From: Crossiella equi | Lineage (GTDB): Bacteria > Actinomycetota > Actinomycetes > Mycobacteriales > Pseudonocardiaceae | Direction: 5' to 3' | Assembly: GCF_017876755.1 (NCBI RefSeq) | Contig: NZ_JAGIOO010000001.1 | Span: 5,565,786-5,629,785 of the forward strand | Length of the DNA stretch: 64,000 nucleotides | Shown: one piece after another, positions 25,124-33,655 of the stretch | Numbering within the stretch: position 1 is the stretch's first letter | Layout of the letters: each line of letters opens with the position of its first letter | Made by a program: the position numbers and the translations under genes | The notes under the pieces: generated by a model | Databases searched by the model: none | What the model saw: the letters and a program-made list of their open reading frames with translations, nothing else | What the model was told of the DNA's origin: nothing

Positions 25124-25576
25124 TCAGGACTCCCGGTGGGGCCGCATGGCGGGCGGACGCCGTTCCCGGTAGGCCAGGGTCGCGTCGAAGTACCACTGGG
25201 CGCTGGGCGTCCACAGCAGGGCCCCGGCGGCCGCGGTGAGCCCGAGCCCCCCGAGCGAGAGCCAGGGCGGCGGGAACAGCACGACCTGGGCCAGCAGGAA
25301 GGCCCCCGTGCCGACCAGGGTGTGCACGGCGAGCAGTCCGAGCATGAGGGGCCACGACCCGCGCATGGACCGCACGGCCAGCCCCGCGAACGTGGGCACG
25401 AAGACGAGCGAGAGCAACGCGGTGGGCCAGTCCGTGCCGAACAGCCAGATCACGATGCCGGTGAGCTCGTACCCGCTGATGATCGCCAGCAGCAACAACG
25501 GCGCGAACGCCCACCGGATCGTGCCGGGCGCCGAGGGCGGCCGCGCCAACCACCGCGGCACCGGCTCCTCGGACAT
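25124..25576 (-). CDS. Small four-TM membrane protein, first of a tandem pair
   Basis: 150 residues from ATG 25576, preceded by GGAGGGGGA. It has a basic Pro-rich N-terminus (SEEPVPRWLARPPSAPGTIRW), four membrane helices (FAPLLLLAIISGYELTGIVIW, ALLSLVFVPTFAGLAV, MLGLLAVHTLVGTGAFLLA, LGGLGLTAAAGALLW) and a basic tail. It is co-oriented and nearly contiguous with its paralogue. Conserved Tyr-Phe in both tails and N-terminal Pro-rich segments suggest a common partner, but the family is not recognised. Confidence 0.8.
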   Translation of the reverse strand: MSEEPVPRWLARPPSAPGTIRWAFAPLLLLAIISGYELTGIVIWLFGTDWPTALLSLVFVPTFAGLAVRSMRGSWPLMLGLLAVHTLVGTGAFLLAQVVLFPPPWLSLGGLGLTAAAGALLWTPSAQWYFDATLAYRERRPPAMRPHRES

Positions 25577-25830
25577 GCTCCCCCTCCGCCCTCTCCCGCC
25601 CCTGACGCTATCGGAAGGGCCGCGAGGCGCGGAAATACCACCGCGCCCGTGGAAACAGGCATGCCGAAGGAAGGCGTCCCAGCCGTCCCCTCTGGCACTC
25701 AGCCAGCTCCCTAGTGCGGTCACCGAGCCCCGTGGCAGGACGCGCCTACGTCACCCCGTTGCGCCAGTTGGCCCACCCGAACGGCCGCTTGCACTTTCGG
25801 ACATCCTGGGCTTCACCCACGAATTTTTGC

Positions 25831-25881
25831 CTCAACCCCGTGACCTGCGGCTTCCGGCAGACAGGAAGCTGACAGGTTGAG
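25831..25881. repeat. 51-nt imperfect hairpin in the intergenic region
   Basis: Outer arms CTCAACC / GGTTGAG and inner arms GCTTCC / GGAAGC, with a short CTG/CAG helix between, fold into one interrupted stem. It lies about 250 bases upstream of the membrane-protein pair and could belong to its leader RNA or be a terminator. Confidence 0.5.
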
Positions 25882-26075
25882 CCGTTGAAGTGGGGGGAAG
25901 TTTTGTCGGTGGGGCGGTGTTAGATCTGCATCGGCACCCGAACGGGCGGGAATAACCGGGCGGGTGCACGGGTAGTTGCCAACTGACAGGACTTCGGTGG
26001 TTGAGGGCTTGGGCGGCGTGTTTCGGGGGCCGCTCCAGCCCGACGGGAGACAACCGCCGGAGAACTGTGGAGACA

Positions 26076-26128
26076 CCGCGTTCGCGTGGGCCTCGCGTCA
26101 GTACACGACGAGGCCCACGCGAACGCGG
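26076..26128. terminator. 20-bp perfect inverted repeat after M23 gene
   Basis: Arms 26076-26095 and 26109-26128 (CCGCGTTCGCGTGGGCCTCG and its complement) flank a 13-base loop, 77 bases past the stop of the minus-strand M23 peptidase gene. The long GC-rich stem without U-tract fits an actinobacterial terminator; a small mobile element is an alternative. Confidence 0.6.
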
Positions 26129-26140
26129 GTAACTGGTGGC

Positions 26141-26174
26141 CAGGTGTCCTGGTGGTGGGGACCAGGGGACACCT
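26141..26174 (-). terminator. First hairpin downstream of M23 gene
   Basis: AGGTGTCC-TGGT and ACCA-GG-GGACACCT form a 12-pair stem with a two-base bulge and 8-base loop, about 31 bases past the M23 stop. With the following longer inverted repeat it makes a tandem terminator arrangement. Confidence 0.5.
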
Positions 26175-26204
26175 CGGTCACGGGCAGGGGCGGACGCGGC
26201 GGTC

Positions 26205-26999
26205 TTACTTGACGAAGACGCCGCGCTCGTTCAGCCACGGCAGGGGGTTGATCTTCTTGCCGCTGGCGCTCCACACCTCGAAGTGCAGGTGCACGCCGGT
26301 GCTGAAGCCCCGGTTGCCCATGGTGGCGATCTTGTCGCCTGCCTTGACCTTCTGGCCCTCCTTGACCGTGATGCGGTCCATGTGGCCGTAGACGGTGATC
26401 GTCCCGTCCTTGTGCTGCACGCGGACCCACAGGCCAAAACCGCTTGCCGGACCCGCTTCGATCACGACACCATCCGCGACGGACACGATCGGGGTGCCCA
26501 GCTTGTTGGCGATGTCGATGCCGTAGTGCGTGGTGCCCCAGCGGCCACCGAAGCCGGAGGTGAAGACCCCCATCGCGGGGGAGACGAACATGGGGCGCCG
26601 GGCCTCGGCGTCACGCGCCGCGCGGTCCTGCTTGATGCGCTCGCTCTTGGCGAGCTTCTGGAACTCCACGGAGGAGTCCGTCGACCGCGCGAGCGGGAGG
26701 ACTTCCAGTCCGCCGTCGCCACCGACGGCCGTGAAGTTGGCGGCCGCGTCGGCGCCGGAGGCCAGCGGCGTGACCTCGTCGTTGGAGGCGGCGGCGTCTC
26801 CCGTGCTCAGGGAGGAGCCGGCGGCCACAAAAGCGCCAGCGGCAACTGCTGCTACGACAACCCTGCCACGCATGGCAGAAGGCGGCGGCGGAAGCCGGTG
26901 CGCGCCACGAGGACGCGACCCACCCTTCTGCTGATCGTGTTCCACCACGTCAACAGCGTGGGAGGGATGACCGCCGCCGGGGGAGCGGTGCTGAGTCAA
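26205..26999 (-). CDS. M23 (LytM-type) peptidoglycan endopeptidase
   Basis: A 264-residue membrane-anchored peptidase that would cleave peptide bridges of peptidoglycan outside the membrane. A basic N-terminus (QKGGSRPRGAHRLPPPP) and one TM/signal helix (about 44-62) precede a short helical linker and the M23 domain, with zinc ligands His158 and Asp162 in THYGIDIA and His237-Leu-His239 in VHLHFEVW; all catalytic residues are present. TTG 26999 is chosen because TQHRSPGGG is the usual beginning in this group. It corresponds in position to Rv0950c beside uvrD1 and sucCD. Ends about 77 bases before a strong hairpin. Confidence 0.92.
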   Translation of the reverse strand: MTQHRSPGGGHPSHAVDVVEHDQQKGGSRPRGAHRLPPPPSAMRGRVVVAAVAAGAFVAAGSSLSTGDAAASNDEVTPLASGADAAANFTAVGGDGGLEVLPLARSTDSSVEFQKLAKSERIKQDRAARDAEARRPMFVSPAMGVFTSGFGGRWGTTHYGIDIANKLGTPIVSVADGVVIEAGPASGFGLWVRVQHKDGTITVYGHMDRITVKEGQKVKAGDKIATMGNRGFSTGVHLHFEVWSASGKKINPLPWLNERGVFVK

Positions 27000-27091
27000 A
27001 GCCTGCCCTTCCGTCTCGGGGAGTCCGATTGGACGAGCCGGGCGGGGGATCCCGGTGGAGTCGGTCGGGGTAACCGGCTCCGTGTCCTCTT

Positions 27092-27107
27092 GTGATCGGA
27101 CCGTGAC
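27092..27107. promoter_or_regulatory. Direct repeat GTGAT-N6-GTGAC upstream of M23 gene
   Basis: GTGAT (27092-27096) and GTGAC (27103-27107) are spaced by 6 bases, about 93-108 bases before the M23 start. The GTnAC-N6-GTnAC form resembles the direct repeat described for the cell-wall regulator MtrA, and a similar repeat precedes rpfB (61451). Binding is inferred. Confidence 0.35.
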
Positions 27108-27137
27108 AACGGACCCGGGGACAGTAACGGCGGGGCG

Positions 27138-27159
27138 CCCCTAGGGGCAAACCCCTGGG
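27138..27159 (-). terminator. Terminator after lipase gene
   Basis: On the minus strand CCCAGGGG - TTTG - CCCCTAGGG forms an 8-bp stem with one bulge, 24 bases past the lipase stop. There is no U-tract, so support is moderate. Confidence 0.45.
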
Positions 27160-27182
27160 CCGAGATTCTGCTGAACGGGGGG

Positions 27183-28184
27183 TTACTGGCAAGTCTGAGA
27201 CTTGCTGAGATGACACACCGTATCCGAGATGGTGTGGTCCAGATCACCATCCTTGCCCGGCTGGCTGATCCTCAATCCATCCGAACGGGTGAGGTGTGAC
27301 ACCACTGTGTGCACGATGGAGGGGTCCACGGGCAGCGAGAGGTGGCCGACGTCCGGTACGCGGTGCTCCACCACGTCAAGGTCCGGATGGTCCAACCGCG
27401 CCGTCCGCTGCGGGATCATGATCTGGTCCAGCTCGCTCCACACCGCCAGGAACCGGGTGCGGCAGTCGGGCGCTGGCTGGGCCAGCTCGCCCATGAGCTT
27501 CGAGCCGGGCCGCAGCTGGCGGGCCAGCCGGGTGGGCAGCAGGTGGGCGGCCATCGTGCCCGCGTGCGGCGAGCCGAGTGTCACCAGCGAGCGCACGCGC
27601 TCGTCCCCGCCCTGCTTCTGCACGTGGTAGCGGGCGATCACACCGCCGAGGGAGTGGCCGACCACGTGCACCCGGTCGGAGCCGGTGGTCTCGCAGATCC
27701 GCTCCAGGTGCCTGCCCAGGTAGGCCGCGGCCTCGCGCACGTCCCCGGTCAGGGCGGTCAGCACGCTGTAGTTCACCGCGTGCACCACGCCGAAGCCCCG
27801 CCGCCGCAGCGCGGCCGCGAGCACGGTGAAGATCGACCGGTTGTCGCCGATGCCGTGCACCAGCACGATCGGGGTGCCCGCGGCCTCCAGGTCCGAGCAC
27901 ACCAGCCCGCGCTGCATGGGCGGCAGGCCGTCGGTGCGGTAGCAGCCGTACGGGCCCTCCGGGCGCAGCTGCTCGGCCACCGCGCCCCACGGGTAGAGCA
28001 CCGCGTGCGCGGCCAGCCACGCCGTCTCCAGCGCGGCCCCGCGCAACCCGCCGGGGGTGAGCAGCGACCGCACGAACTGCACGGTCTCCGCACCCGCCGA
28101 GGCCACCCCGTCCACGCCGAGGCGAGCCTGCTGGAGCAGGCCGCCGGCCAGTCCCAGTAACCCGCTCGTGGACGTCTTGTGCAT
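27183..28184 (-). CDS. Alpha/beta-hydrolase, lipase/PGAP1-like esterase
   Basis: A 333-residue serine esterase. The oxyanion segment IVLVHGIGDNRSIF (106-119) and nucleophile elbow VVGHSLGGVIARY (Ser178) are intact, with a likely catalytic His in VPDVGHLSLP and an acid in AVWSELDQIMIP. The shape matches the triacylglycerol lipase/PGAP1-like group of actinobacteria acting on acyl esters. The N-terminal 70 residues contain a moderately hydrophobic helix that may attach it to the membrane; there is no clear cleavable signal. ATG 28184 starts the conserved part; GTG 28193 is possible. Divergent from the large membrane protein gene. Confidence 0.87.
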   Translation of the reverse strand: MHKTSTSGLLGLAGGLLQQARLGVDGVASAGAETVQFVRSLLTPGGLRGAALETAWLAAHAVLYPWGAVAEQLRPEGPYGCYRTDGLPPMQRGLVCSDLEAAGTPIVLVHGIGDNRSIFTVLAAALRRRGFGVVHAVNYSVLTALTGDVREAAAYLGRHLERICETTGSDRVHVVGHSLGGVIARYHVQKQGGDERVRSLVTLGSPHAGTMAAHLLPTRLARQLRPGSKLMGELAQPAPDCRTRFLAVWSELDQIMIPQRTARLDHPDLDVVEHRVPDVGHLSLPVDPSIVHTVVSHLTRSDGLRISQPGKDGDLDHTISDTVCHLSKSQTCQ

Positions 28185-28324
28185 ACAACTCACGGTAAGT
28201 GATCTGGGCCATATCCGCTGGGGTCGATCGCACTGTTTTATCCAGGCACGGACCTGCGGGAACCGGGCATCCACCTAGATCATTCGACGGGCTTGCTCCG
28301 CTCGGCTCCCATACAGTCTGGGCG

Positions 28325-29989
28325 GTGAGGTCCGGTTCCCCCGTCCTGCCCGCCCGGCTACGCGCCGCGATCGGTGTCTCCGCCCTCGCGGTCCCGTTCG
28401 CCGCAGCGGCTCCGCTGATCGGGTCGACTTCCCCAGAGATGCCCCCCGCCTTCGCCTCCTGGCTGCTGTTGGCGCTGGTCAGCGCGCTACCTCCGGTGGT
28501 CTCGGCGGTGTTCGCGGGCCTAGGGGAGCACGAGGCCGCGGCGGCCGCGCTACGGGCCCCGGCGATCCTGGCCCCGGGCCTGTTCCTGCTGGACCTCCAG
28601 CTGCTCGCCGACCCCTGGAACGCCACCCGCCCCGAGCTGCTGGTGCCCACCTCGGTCACCCAGCTCGGCGCGGGCGCCGGTCTGTACCTGCTGCTGCTGA
28701 GCAGGCTGCTCACCACCGCGGCCGGGGTGCTCTCCGGCGGGGTGGGCGAGATCGAGGCGCGGGACGCCGCCCGGGCCCGGCCGTTCCTGCTCTTCGCCGC
28801 CGTGGCCGCGGTCGCCCCGGTGGCCGGGGCCGTGCTGATGCCCCGGTTCGTCTCCGACAGCCCGTTCCTGCTCGTCCGGGCCGCCGCCGACGAGCCACTG
28901 CTCGCCCTCCTCGGCACCGTCTACCTGGGCTGCGGGCTGGTCTTCGCCGCCGGGTACGTGGCGAGCAGCACCGACCCGGGCGCGGTGCGCGGCGGCCTCG
29001 CCGGGGTCGTCGCGGCGGCGGCCGGTCCGCTGCTGGTGCCGCCGGTGTCCGCGCTGCTCACCCCGGGCCTGGCGGTCGCCACCTGGCAGTGGCTGGTGCT
29101 CTACGGCGCCGTCGCGGGGCTGGTCGTGCTGGTGGTGGTGGCCTGGCTCGGCGGCAGCCGCCGGGAGATCACGCCCCTGGAGATCGGCCTGGCCGGGGGG
29201 CGGAAGCTGGAGCGGGCGGCCGGGGTGCTGGCCGTGGTCGCCGGGGCGCTGACCGTGCTGGCCAGCGCGCTGCCCGTGGTGCGGCTGGACTCCGGCGACC
29301 TGGTGACCACCGGCTCCTCGCGCCTGCTCACCCCCACCGGGTTCATCCTGCTCGGCCTCGGGCTGCTGATGCTCTTCCGGGACACCTCGGGCACGGTCCG
29401 GCCTGCGCTGGCGGTGACCAGTGTGCTGGTGCCGGTCACCGCGCTGCCCGTGCTGGACACCGCGAGCAGCCCGGCCTCCGAGAGCGGGCCGAGCGGGACC
29501 GCGGTGATCGCGCTGGTCGTGGTGTGCCTGCTGCTCACGCCGCTGGCCGGGCTGCTGTGCCTGCTCGCGGGCGGGCGCGAGCGCGAGGAGAGCGTGGACC
29601 TGTCCGAACTGGTCACCGACCGGGCACTGCTCGTCCCGGCGGTGCTCGGCGCGGTGCTGGCGCTGGGCGCGTACGCCCTGCCGGTGCTCAGCTACCCGGA
29701 CTTCCCGGCCACGGCCATCCTCAACGGCTTCCGCACCGAGACCTGGGGCCTGCTGCTGGCCGCGGCCGCGGTGGTGGCCGCCGCGCTGCTGGCCGCCCGG
29801 TCCCGGCCGCGCCGGGCCGCCGCGCTGTTCGCCGGGGCCGCGCTGGTGGTGCTGGTGCGCGTGCTGGAACTGCCGGTCCGCGCGGACGGTTCCGCCGGTA
29901 CCGGCTTCTACCTGGGCCTGGCCGCGCTGGTCGTCCTGCTGGGTGGCGCCGGTGTCGCGCTCTCGCGACGGCCGTCACCCGCGGAGTAG
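28325..29989 (+). CDS. Polytopic membrane protein of unknown function
   Basis: 554 residues, overwhelmingly hydrophobic, with roughly 13-14 membrane helices separated by short Gly/Arg loops; one longer cytoplasmic loop, [21 protein letters not shown], lies in the middle and [16 protein letters not shown] in the second half. No transporter signature, glycosyltransferase motif or catalytic residue could be identified. GTG 28325 fits a basic N-terminus ([14 protein letters not shown]) before the first helix; no ribosome site is obvious. It is followed after 10 bases by the small B12-domain-like gene, so the two may be co-transcribed. Confidence 0.75.
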   Translation: MRSGSPVLPARLRAAIGVSALAVPFAAAAPLIGSTSPEMPPAFASWLLLALVSALPPVVSAVFAGLGEHEAAAAALRAPAILAPGLFLLDLQLLADPWNATRPELLVPTSVTQLGAGAGLYLLLLSRLLTTAAGVLSGGVGEIEARDAARARPFLLFAAVAAVAPVAGAVLMPRFVSDSPFLLVRAAADEPLLALLGTVYLGCGLVFAAGYVASSTDPGAVRGGLAGVVAAAAGPLLVPPVSALLTPGLAVATWQWLVLYGAVAGLVVLVVVAWLGGSRREITPLEIGLAGGRKLERAAGVLAVVAGALTVLASALPVVRLDSGDLVTTGSSRLLTPTGFILLGLGLLMLFRDTSGTVRPALAVTSVLVPVTALPVLDTASSPASESGPSGTAVIALVVVCLLLTPLAGLLCLLAGGREREESVDLSELVTDRALLVPAVLGAVLALGAYALPVLSYPDFPATAILNGFRTETWGLLLAAAAVVAAALLAARSRPRRAAALFAGAALVVLVRVLELPVRADGSAGTGFYLGLAALVVLLGGAGVALSRRPSPAE

Positions 29990-29999
29990 CTTCCGGCCC

Positions 30000-30290
30000 A
30001 TGACTGGTCGCATTCGCGCGGTGGTGGCCGAGCCGGAGCTCGCGCGGGCGCTGCGCGACGCGGGGGTGGAGGCCGTCTGCACCGGTCCTGGCCAGACGCC
30101 TGAGCAGCTGGTGTCCACCGCGGTGCAGGAGGACGCCGACGTGCTGGGACTGGCTGGTGAGCACCTGTCCCGGGTGCGCGAACTGCTCGTGGCGCACGGA
30201 GTGGAGGACATCATCACCTTCGGCGTCGCCGCTGGTGCGACCACTCAGGAGATCGTCGACTGGGTGGTCCGGAACGTGCCTGGCAGGTAG
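30000..30290 (+). CDS. Degenerate cobalamin-binding-domain protein
   Basis: A 96-residue protein whose sequence follows the C-terminal B12 domain of methylmalonyl-CoA mutase: [67 protein letters not shown]. The DxHxxG loop that supplies the cobalt-coordinating His is missing because the N-terminus is cut to [13 protein letters not shown], and the SxL motif is changed to GLAGEH, so base-off cobalamin binding is unlikely. It may be a remnant or regulatory fold. It lies 10 bases after the polytopic membrane protein and 106 bases before sucC, the succinyl-CoA synthetase that acts just after methylmalonyl-CoA mutase. Confidence 0.78.
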   Translation: MTGRIRAVVAEPELARALRDAGVEAVCTGPGQTPEQLVSTAVQEDADVLGLAGEHLSRVRELLVAHGVEDIITFGVAAGATTQEIVDWVVRNVPGR

Positions 30291-30396
30291 TGCCGTTGCT
30301 CACGGTGATGGACTTCACCGGGTACGGGCGCGTGCCCCGCCCGTGACTGTCGATATCGTCTGCCAGGTCCGACACCGGCGTCGCAGGAGACTCTAA

Positions 30397-31566
30397 GTGG
30401 ACCTGTACGAATACCAGGCGAAGGATCTCTTCGCCGCCCACGGAGTGCCGGTGCTGCCCGGCGACGTGGCGAGCACTTCCGAAGAAGCCAGCGCGATCGC
30501 GGCGAAGCTTGGGCAGACCGTTGTGGTCAAGGCCCAGGTCAAGACCGGCGGGCGCGGCAAGGCGGGCGGCGTCAAGCTGGCCGAGACCCCCGAGGACACC
30601 AAGGCCAAGGCGGAGGCGATCCTCGGCCTGGACATCAAGGGCCACATCGTCCACCGCGTCCTGGTGACCCCGGCGTCCGACATCGCGGAGGAGTACTACT
30701 TCTCCTTCCTGCTGGACCGCGCCAACCGCACCTTCCTGGCCATGGCCTCCGTCGAGGGCGGCATGGACATCGAGCAGGTCGCGGTCGAGAAGCCCGAGGC
30801 GCTGGCCAAGCTCCTGATCGACCCGATCAAGGGCGTGGACAAGGCCAAGGCCGACGAGATCGTCGCGGCCGCCAAGTTCCCGGCCGAGGTCGCGGACCAG
30901 GTGTCCGACGTCATCGTCAAGCTGTGGGAGACCTTCGTCGCCGAGGACGCGACCCTGGTCGAGGTCAACCCGCTCGTCCGCGACCCCGAGGGCAAGATCA
31001 TCGCCCTGGACGGCAAGGTCACGCTGGACGAGAACGCCTCCTTCCGCCACCCGGCGCACGCCGAGCTGGTCGACAAGGCCGCGGAGAACGAGCTCGAGTC
31101 GAAGGCCAAGGACAAGGGCCTCAACTACGTCAAGCTCGACGGCCAGGTCGGCATCATCGGCAACGGCGCCGGTCTCGTGATGTCCACCCTCGACGTGGTG
31201 GCCTACGCGGGCGAGAAGCACAGCGGCGTCAAGCCGGCCAACTTCCTCGACATCGGCGGCGGCGCGTCCGCCGAGGTGATGGCGAACGGCCTCGAGATCA
31301 TCCTGGGCGACCCGGACGTGCGTTCGGTGTTCGTCAACGTCTTCGGCGGCATCACCGCCTGCGACGCGGTGGCCAACGGCATCGTGAAGGCCCTGGAGAT
31401 CCTGGGCGACTCCGCGACCAAGCCGCTCGTGGTGCGCCTGGACGGCAACAACGTCGACGAGGGCCGCCGCATCCTGGCGGAGGCCAACCACCGCCTGGTG
31501 ACCGTGGTGGACACGATGGACAACGCGGCCGACAAGGCCGCCGAGCTCGCTGCTGCGGGGGCATGA
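30397..31566 (+). CDS. sucC: Succinyl-CoA synthetase beta subunit
   Basis: A 389-residue ATP-grasp subunit that makes succinate and ATP/GTP from succinyl-CoA in the TCA cycle, with SucD. Landmarks: N-terminal [19 protein letters not shown], nucleotide-binding [20 protein letters not shown], metal-binding VEVNPLV and [10 protein letters not shown], then the C-terminal CoA-ligase domain [18 protein letters not shown] and [17 protein letters not shown]. The GTG start follows GGAGA at proper distance. Its stop overlaps the sucD start (ATGA). Confidence 0.97.
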   Translation: MDLYEYQAKDLFAAHGVPVLPGDVASTSEEASAIAAKLGQTVVVKAQVKTGGRGKAGGVKLAETPEDTKAKAEAILGLDIKGHIVHRVLVTPASDIAEEYYFSFLLDRANRTFLAMASVEGGMDIEQVAVEKPEALAKLLIDPIKGVDKAKADEIVAAAKFPAEVADQVSDVIVKLWETFVAEDATLVEVNPLVRDPEGKIIALDGKVTLDENASFRHPAHAELVDKAAENELESKAKDKGLNYVKLDGQVGIIGNGAGLVMSTLDVVAYAGEKHSGVKPANFLDIGGGASAEVMANGLEIILGDPDVRSVFVNVFGGITACDAVANGIVKALEILGDSATKPLVVRLDGNNVDEGRRILAEANHRLVTVVDTMDNAADKAAELAAAGA

Positions 31567-32459
31567 CCATGGCTATCTTCCTGACTGAGAACAGCAAGGT
31601 CATCGTCCAGGGCATGACCGGTGCCGAGGGCACCAAGCACACCAAGCGCATGCTCAAGTCCGGCACCACCATCGTCGGTGGCGTGACCCCGGGCAAGGGC
31701 GGCCAGACCGTCGACTTCGACGGCACCCTGCTGCCGGTGTTCAACTCCGTCGGCGAGGCCATGGCGGCCACCGGCGCGGACGTCACCGTCGTGTTCGTGC
31801 CCCCGAAGTTCGCCAAGGGCGCGGTCGTCGAGGCCATCGACGCGGGCATCGGCCTGGCCGTGGTCATCACCGAGGGCATCCCGGTGCACGACACCGCCTA
31901 CTTCTGGGCGCACGCCAACGCCACCGGCAACAAGACCCGCATCATCGGGCCGAACTGCCCCGGCATCATCTCGCCCGGCAAGTCCAACGCGGGCATCATC
32001 CCGGCCGACATCGCGGGCCCGGGCAAGATCGGTCTGGTGTCGAAGTCCGGCACCCTGACCTACCAGATGATGTACGAGCTGCGGGACTTCGGCTTCTCCA
32101 CCGCGATCGGCATCGGTGGTGACCCGATCATCGGCACCACCCACATCGACGCGCTCGAGGCGTTCCAGAACGACCCCGAGACCGCGGCGATCGTGATGAT
32201 CGGCGAGATCGGCGGCGACGCCGAGGAGCGCGCGGCGGCCTACATCAAGGAGAACGTGACCAAGCCGGTCGTCGGCTACGTCGCGGGCTTCACCGCCCCG
32301 GAGGGCAAGACCATGGGCCACGCGGGCGCCATCGTCTCCGGCTCCTCGGGCACCGCGGCCGCCAAGCAGGAGGCCCTGGAGGCGGCGGGCGTCAAGGTCG
32401 GCAAGACCCCGAGTGCGACCGCCGCGCTCATGCGCGAGATCATGCAGAAGCTGGGCTGA
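31563..32459 (+). CDS. sucD: Succinyl-CoA synthetase alpha subunit
   Basis: A 298-residue CoA-binding subunit. [20 protein letters not shown] forms the Rossmann CoA site, and the phosphorylated active-site His is His253 in [26 protein letters not shown] and [29 protein letters not shown] are diagnostic. The ATG at 31563 overlaps the sucC stop; a second ATG at 31569 (MAIFLTEN) is just as plausible. A strong terminator follows 45 bases after the stop. Confidence 0.97.
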   Translation: MTMAIFLTENSKVIVQGMTGAEGTKHTKRMLKSGTTIVGGVTPGKGGQTVDFDGTLLPVFNSVGEAMAATGADVTVVFVPPKFAKGAVVEAIDAGIGLAVVITEGIPVHDTAYFWAHANATGNKTRIIGPNCPGIISPGKSNAGIIPADIAGPGKIGLVSKSGTLTYQMMYELRDFGFSTAIGIGGDPIIGTTHIDALEAFQNDPETAAIVMIGEIGGDAEERAAAYIKENVTKPVVGYVAGFTAPEGKTMGHAGAIVSGSSGTAAAKQEALEAAGVKVGKTPSATAALMREIMQKLG

Positions 32460-32503
32460 CCGCGGTAGCACCACGCGGTCACCTGTAGTCCTTTGAGGAC
32501 GGT

Positions 32504-32540
32504 CAACGGCCGGGCACCTAACGGGGGTGCCCGGCCGTTG
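32504..32540 (+). terminator. sucCD terminator
   Basis: Perfect 15-bp stem (CAACGGCCGGGCACC / GGTGCCCGGCCGTTG) with a 7-base loop, followed by GTTT, 45 bases past the sucD stop. Confidence 0.88.
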
Positions 32541-32585
32541 GTTTGCCCGGACGCGGAGCGCCCGAGCCCGGATCCGTGCGGCGGA

Positions 32586-32750
32586 GCGTGGTGTGGCGCC
32601 GGAGGCGACACCCCCGTGCCTCGGCTGGCTTGTGTGTTTTTCGCGTGACCTTGCCGCGGGCTCGACACACCGACGCTTGCGTCGGCAGTGTGGCGAGATC
32701 CGCGGCGAGGTCACTCAGGAGGCGAAAAACACCCGCGCGCGGAGCGCGCC
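32586..32750 (-). repeat. Dispersed intergenic repeat, copy A, with internal palindrome
   Basis: Read on the minus strand it begins with a GGCGCGCTCCGCGCGCG hairpin (32734-32750) and ends with a 45-base block (32586-32630) that matches 40 of 45 bases of copy B at 37572-37616. Between them is a near-palindrome of about 99 bases (32634-32732; arms start GTGTTTTTCGC, core CCGACGC-TT-GCGTCGG) absent from copy B. The interval 32460-32851 holds this element and the sucCD terminator; frames through it are not believed to be genes. Confidence 0.75.
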
Positions 32751-32851
32751 AATGTGCAGAGCCCGTGATGTCACACCATCGGGGATGGGCTAGCGTTTTC
32801 GGCGCAGAGCCGTCACTCGCGGTCACCGCTTGGTGAGGAGGACTTCCAGCC

Positions 32852-33580
32852 ATGTCCGTTCCCTACGGCGCGCCCCCGCCGCAGCCCCAGCACCAGTCTG
32901 GGCCACCGGCCGGCGGCAGCAACGCCGCCGGACCGAACATCGGGCAGATCCTCGCCCTGGTCGCGGCCGGTCTCGGCCTGGTCGTCTTCTTCTGCTGCTT
33001 CTCCGACGACGTCGCCCGCGCCGGGCTGCCCCTCGGGGTGCTGCTGGTGCTGGCCTCCTCGCTGCTGACCGGGCTCACGCAGCTGCCCAAGTCCCCGCAG
33101 TTCCTGTGGGTGGCCTCCGTGCTGTCCGTGCTGGGCACCCTGGACCTGCTGCTCAACGTCACCAACGCGCTCAGCGTGACCGGGCTGTTCGTGGTGGTGC
33201 TGATCGCCGCCGTGCTCCAGACCGGCGCCGTGGTCACCGCGCTGCTCCTGGACATCGGGCTGGTCAAGATCGAGGCCAAGCCCAAGGCGACCGCCAACCC
33301 GTACGCGCCCCCGCCGCCGCAGACCGGGGGCTGGAACCCGCCGTCCGGGGCGATGCCGCAGCAGCAGCCGCCGTTCGGGCAGCCCACCTTCGGCATGCCG
33401 CCGCACCAGCAGCAGCCCCCGCAGCAGCCGCAGCACGGGCAGTTCGGGGCGCCGCCGTTCGGGCAGCAGCCGCCCCCGCCCGCTACGGGCGGTAACAACC
33501 CCGGTGGGCCCGAGGCGACCAAGTACCTGCCGCACCCGGGCACCCCGCCGAGCGGTTTTGGTGGCCCGCAACAGGGTTGA
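32852..33580 (+). CDS. 34-kDa antigen homologue, DUF5336 membrane protein
   Basis: A 242-residue protein with four membrane helices (about 29-45, 58-74, 84-105, 109-132) between a short Pro-rich N-terminus and a Pro/Gln/Gly-rich cytoplasmic tail of about 95 residues (TGGWNPPSGAMPQQQPPFGQ type). Architecture and place between sucD and the PerM homologue match Rv0954, the mycobacterial 34-kDa antigen linked to the cell-division machinery. ATG 32852 has GAGGAGG upstream. The low-complexity tail probably mediates protein contacts. Confidence 0.85.
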   Translation: MSVPYGAPPPQPQHQSGPPAGGSNAAGPNIGQILALVAAGLGLVVFFCCFSDDVARAGLPLGVLLVLASSLLTGLTQLPKSPQFLWVASVLSVLGTLDLLLNVTNALSVTGLFVVVLIAAVLQTGAVVTALLLDIGLVKIEAKPKATANPYAPPPPQTGGWNPPSGAMPQQQPPFGQPTFGMPPHQQQPPQQPQHGQFGAPPFGQQPPPPATGGNNPGGPEATKYLPHPGTPPSGFGGPQQG

Positions 33581-33655
33581 TCTCCGGCCACCCGATCGTG
33601 CCCAGCCCCGGCGAGTCTCGACGAGATGCCCCGCGCGGGGTGCGAAGGTGACCCG

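Larger units (their letters stand above)
25577..26204. other. 628-bp intergenic region with several hairpins
   Basis: No convincing gene is seen here; the small open frames on both strands have no ribosome sites and no recognisable protein. It holds three strong inverted repeats (25831-25881, 26076-26128, 26141-26174, listed separately) and a GC content below its surroundings at 25800-25930. The part next to 25577 must contain the promoter of the membrane-protein pair. A structured RNA is possible, but none of the riboswitch, tmRNA, RNase P or SRP signatures I know was found. Confidence 0.6.

Noticed and set aside
25976-26212. A 78-codon plus-strand frame in the large intergenic region
   Set aside because: It spans a long palindrome and tandem hairpins, has no ribosome site and an Arg/Gly/Thr-rich composition without a recognisable domain.
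32527-32853. Short open frames on both strands after sucD
   Set aside because: They lie within the terminator and the dispersed repeat, and have no ribosome sites or recognisable protein pattern.
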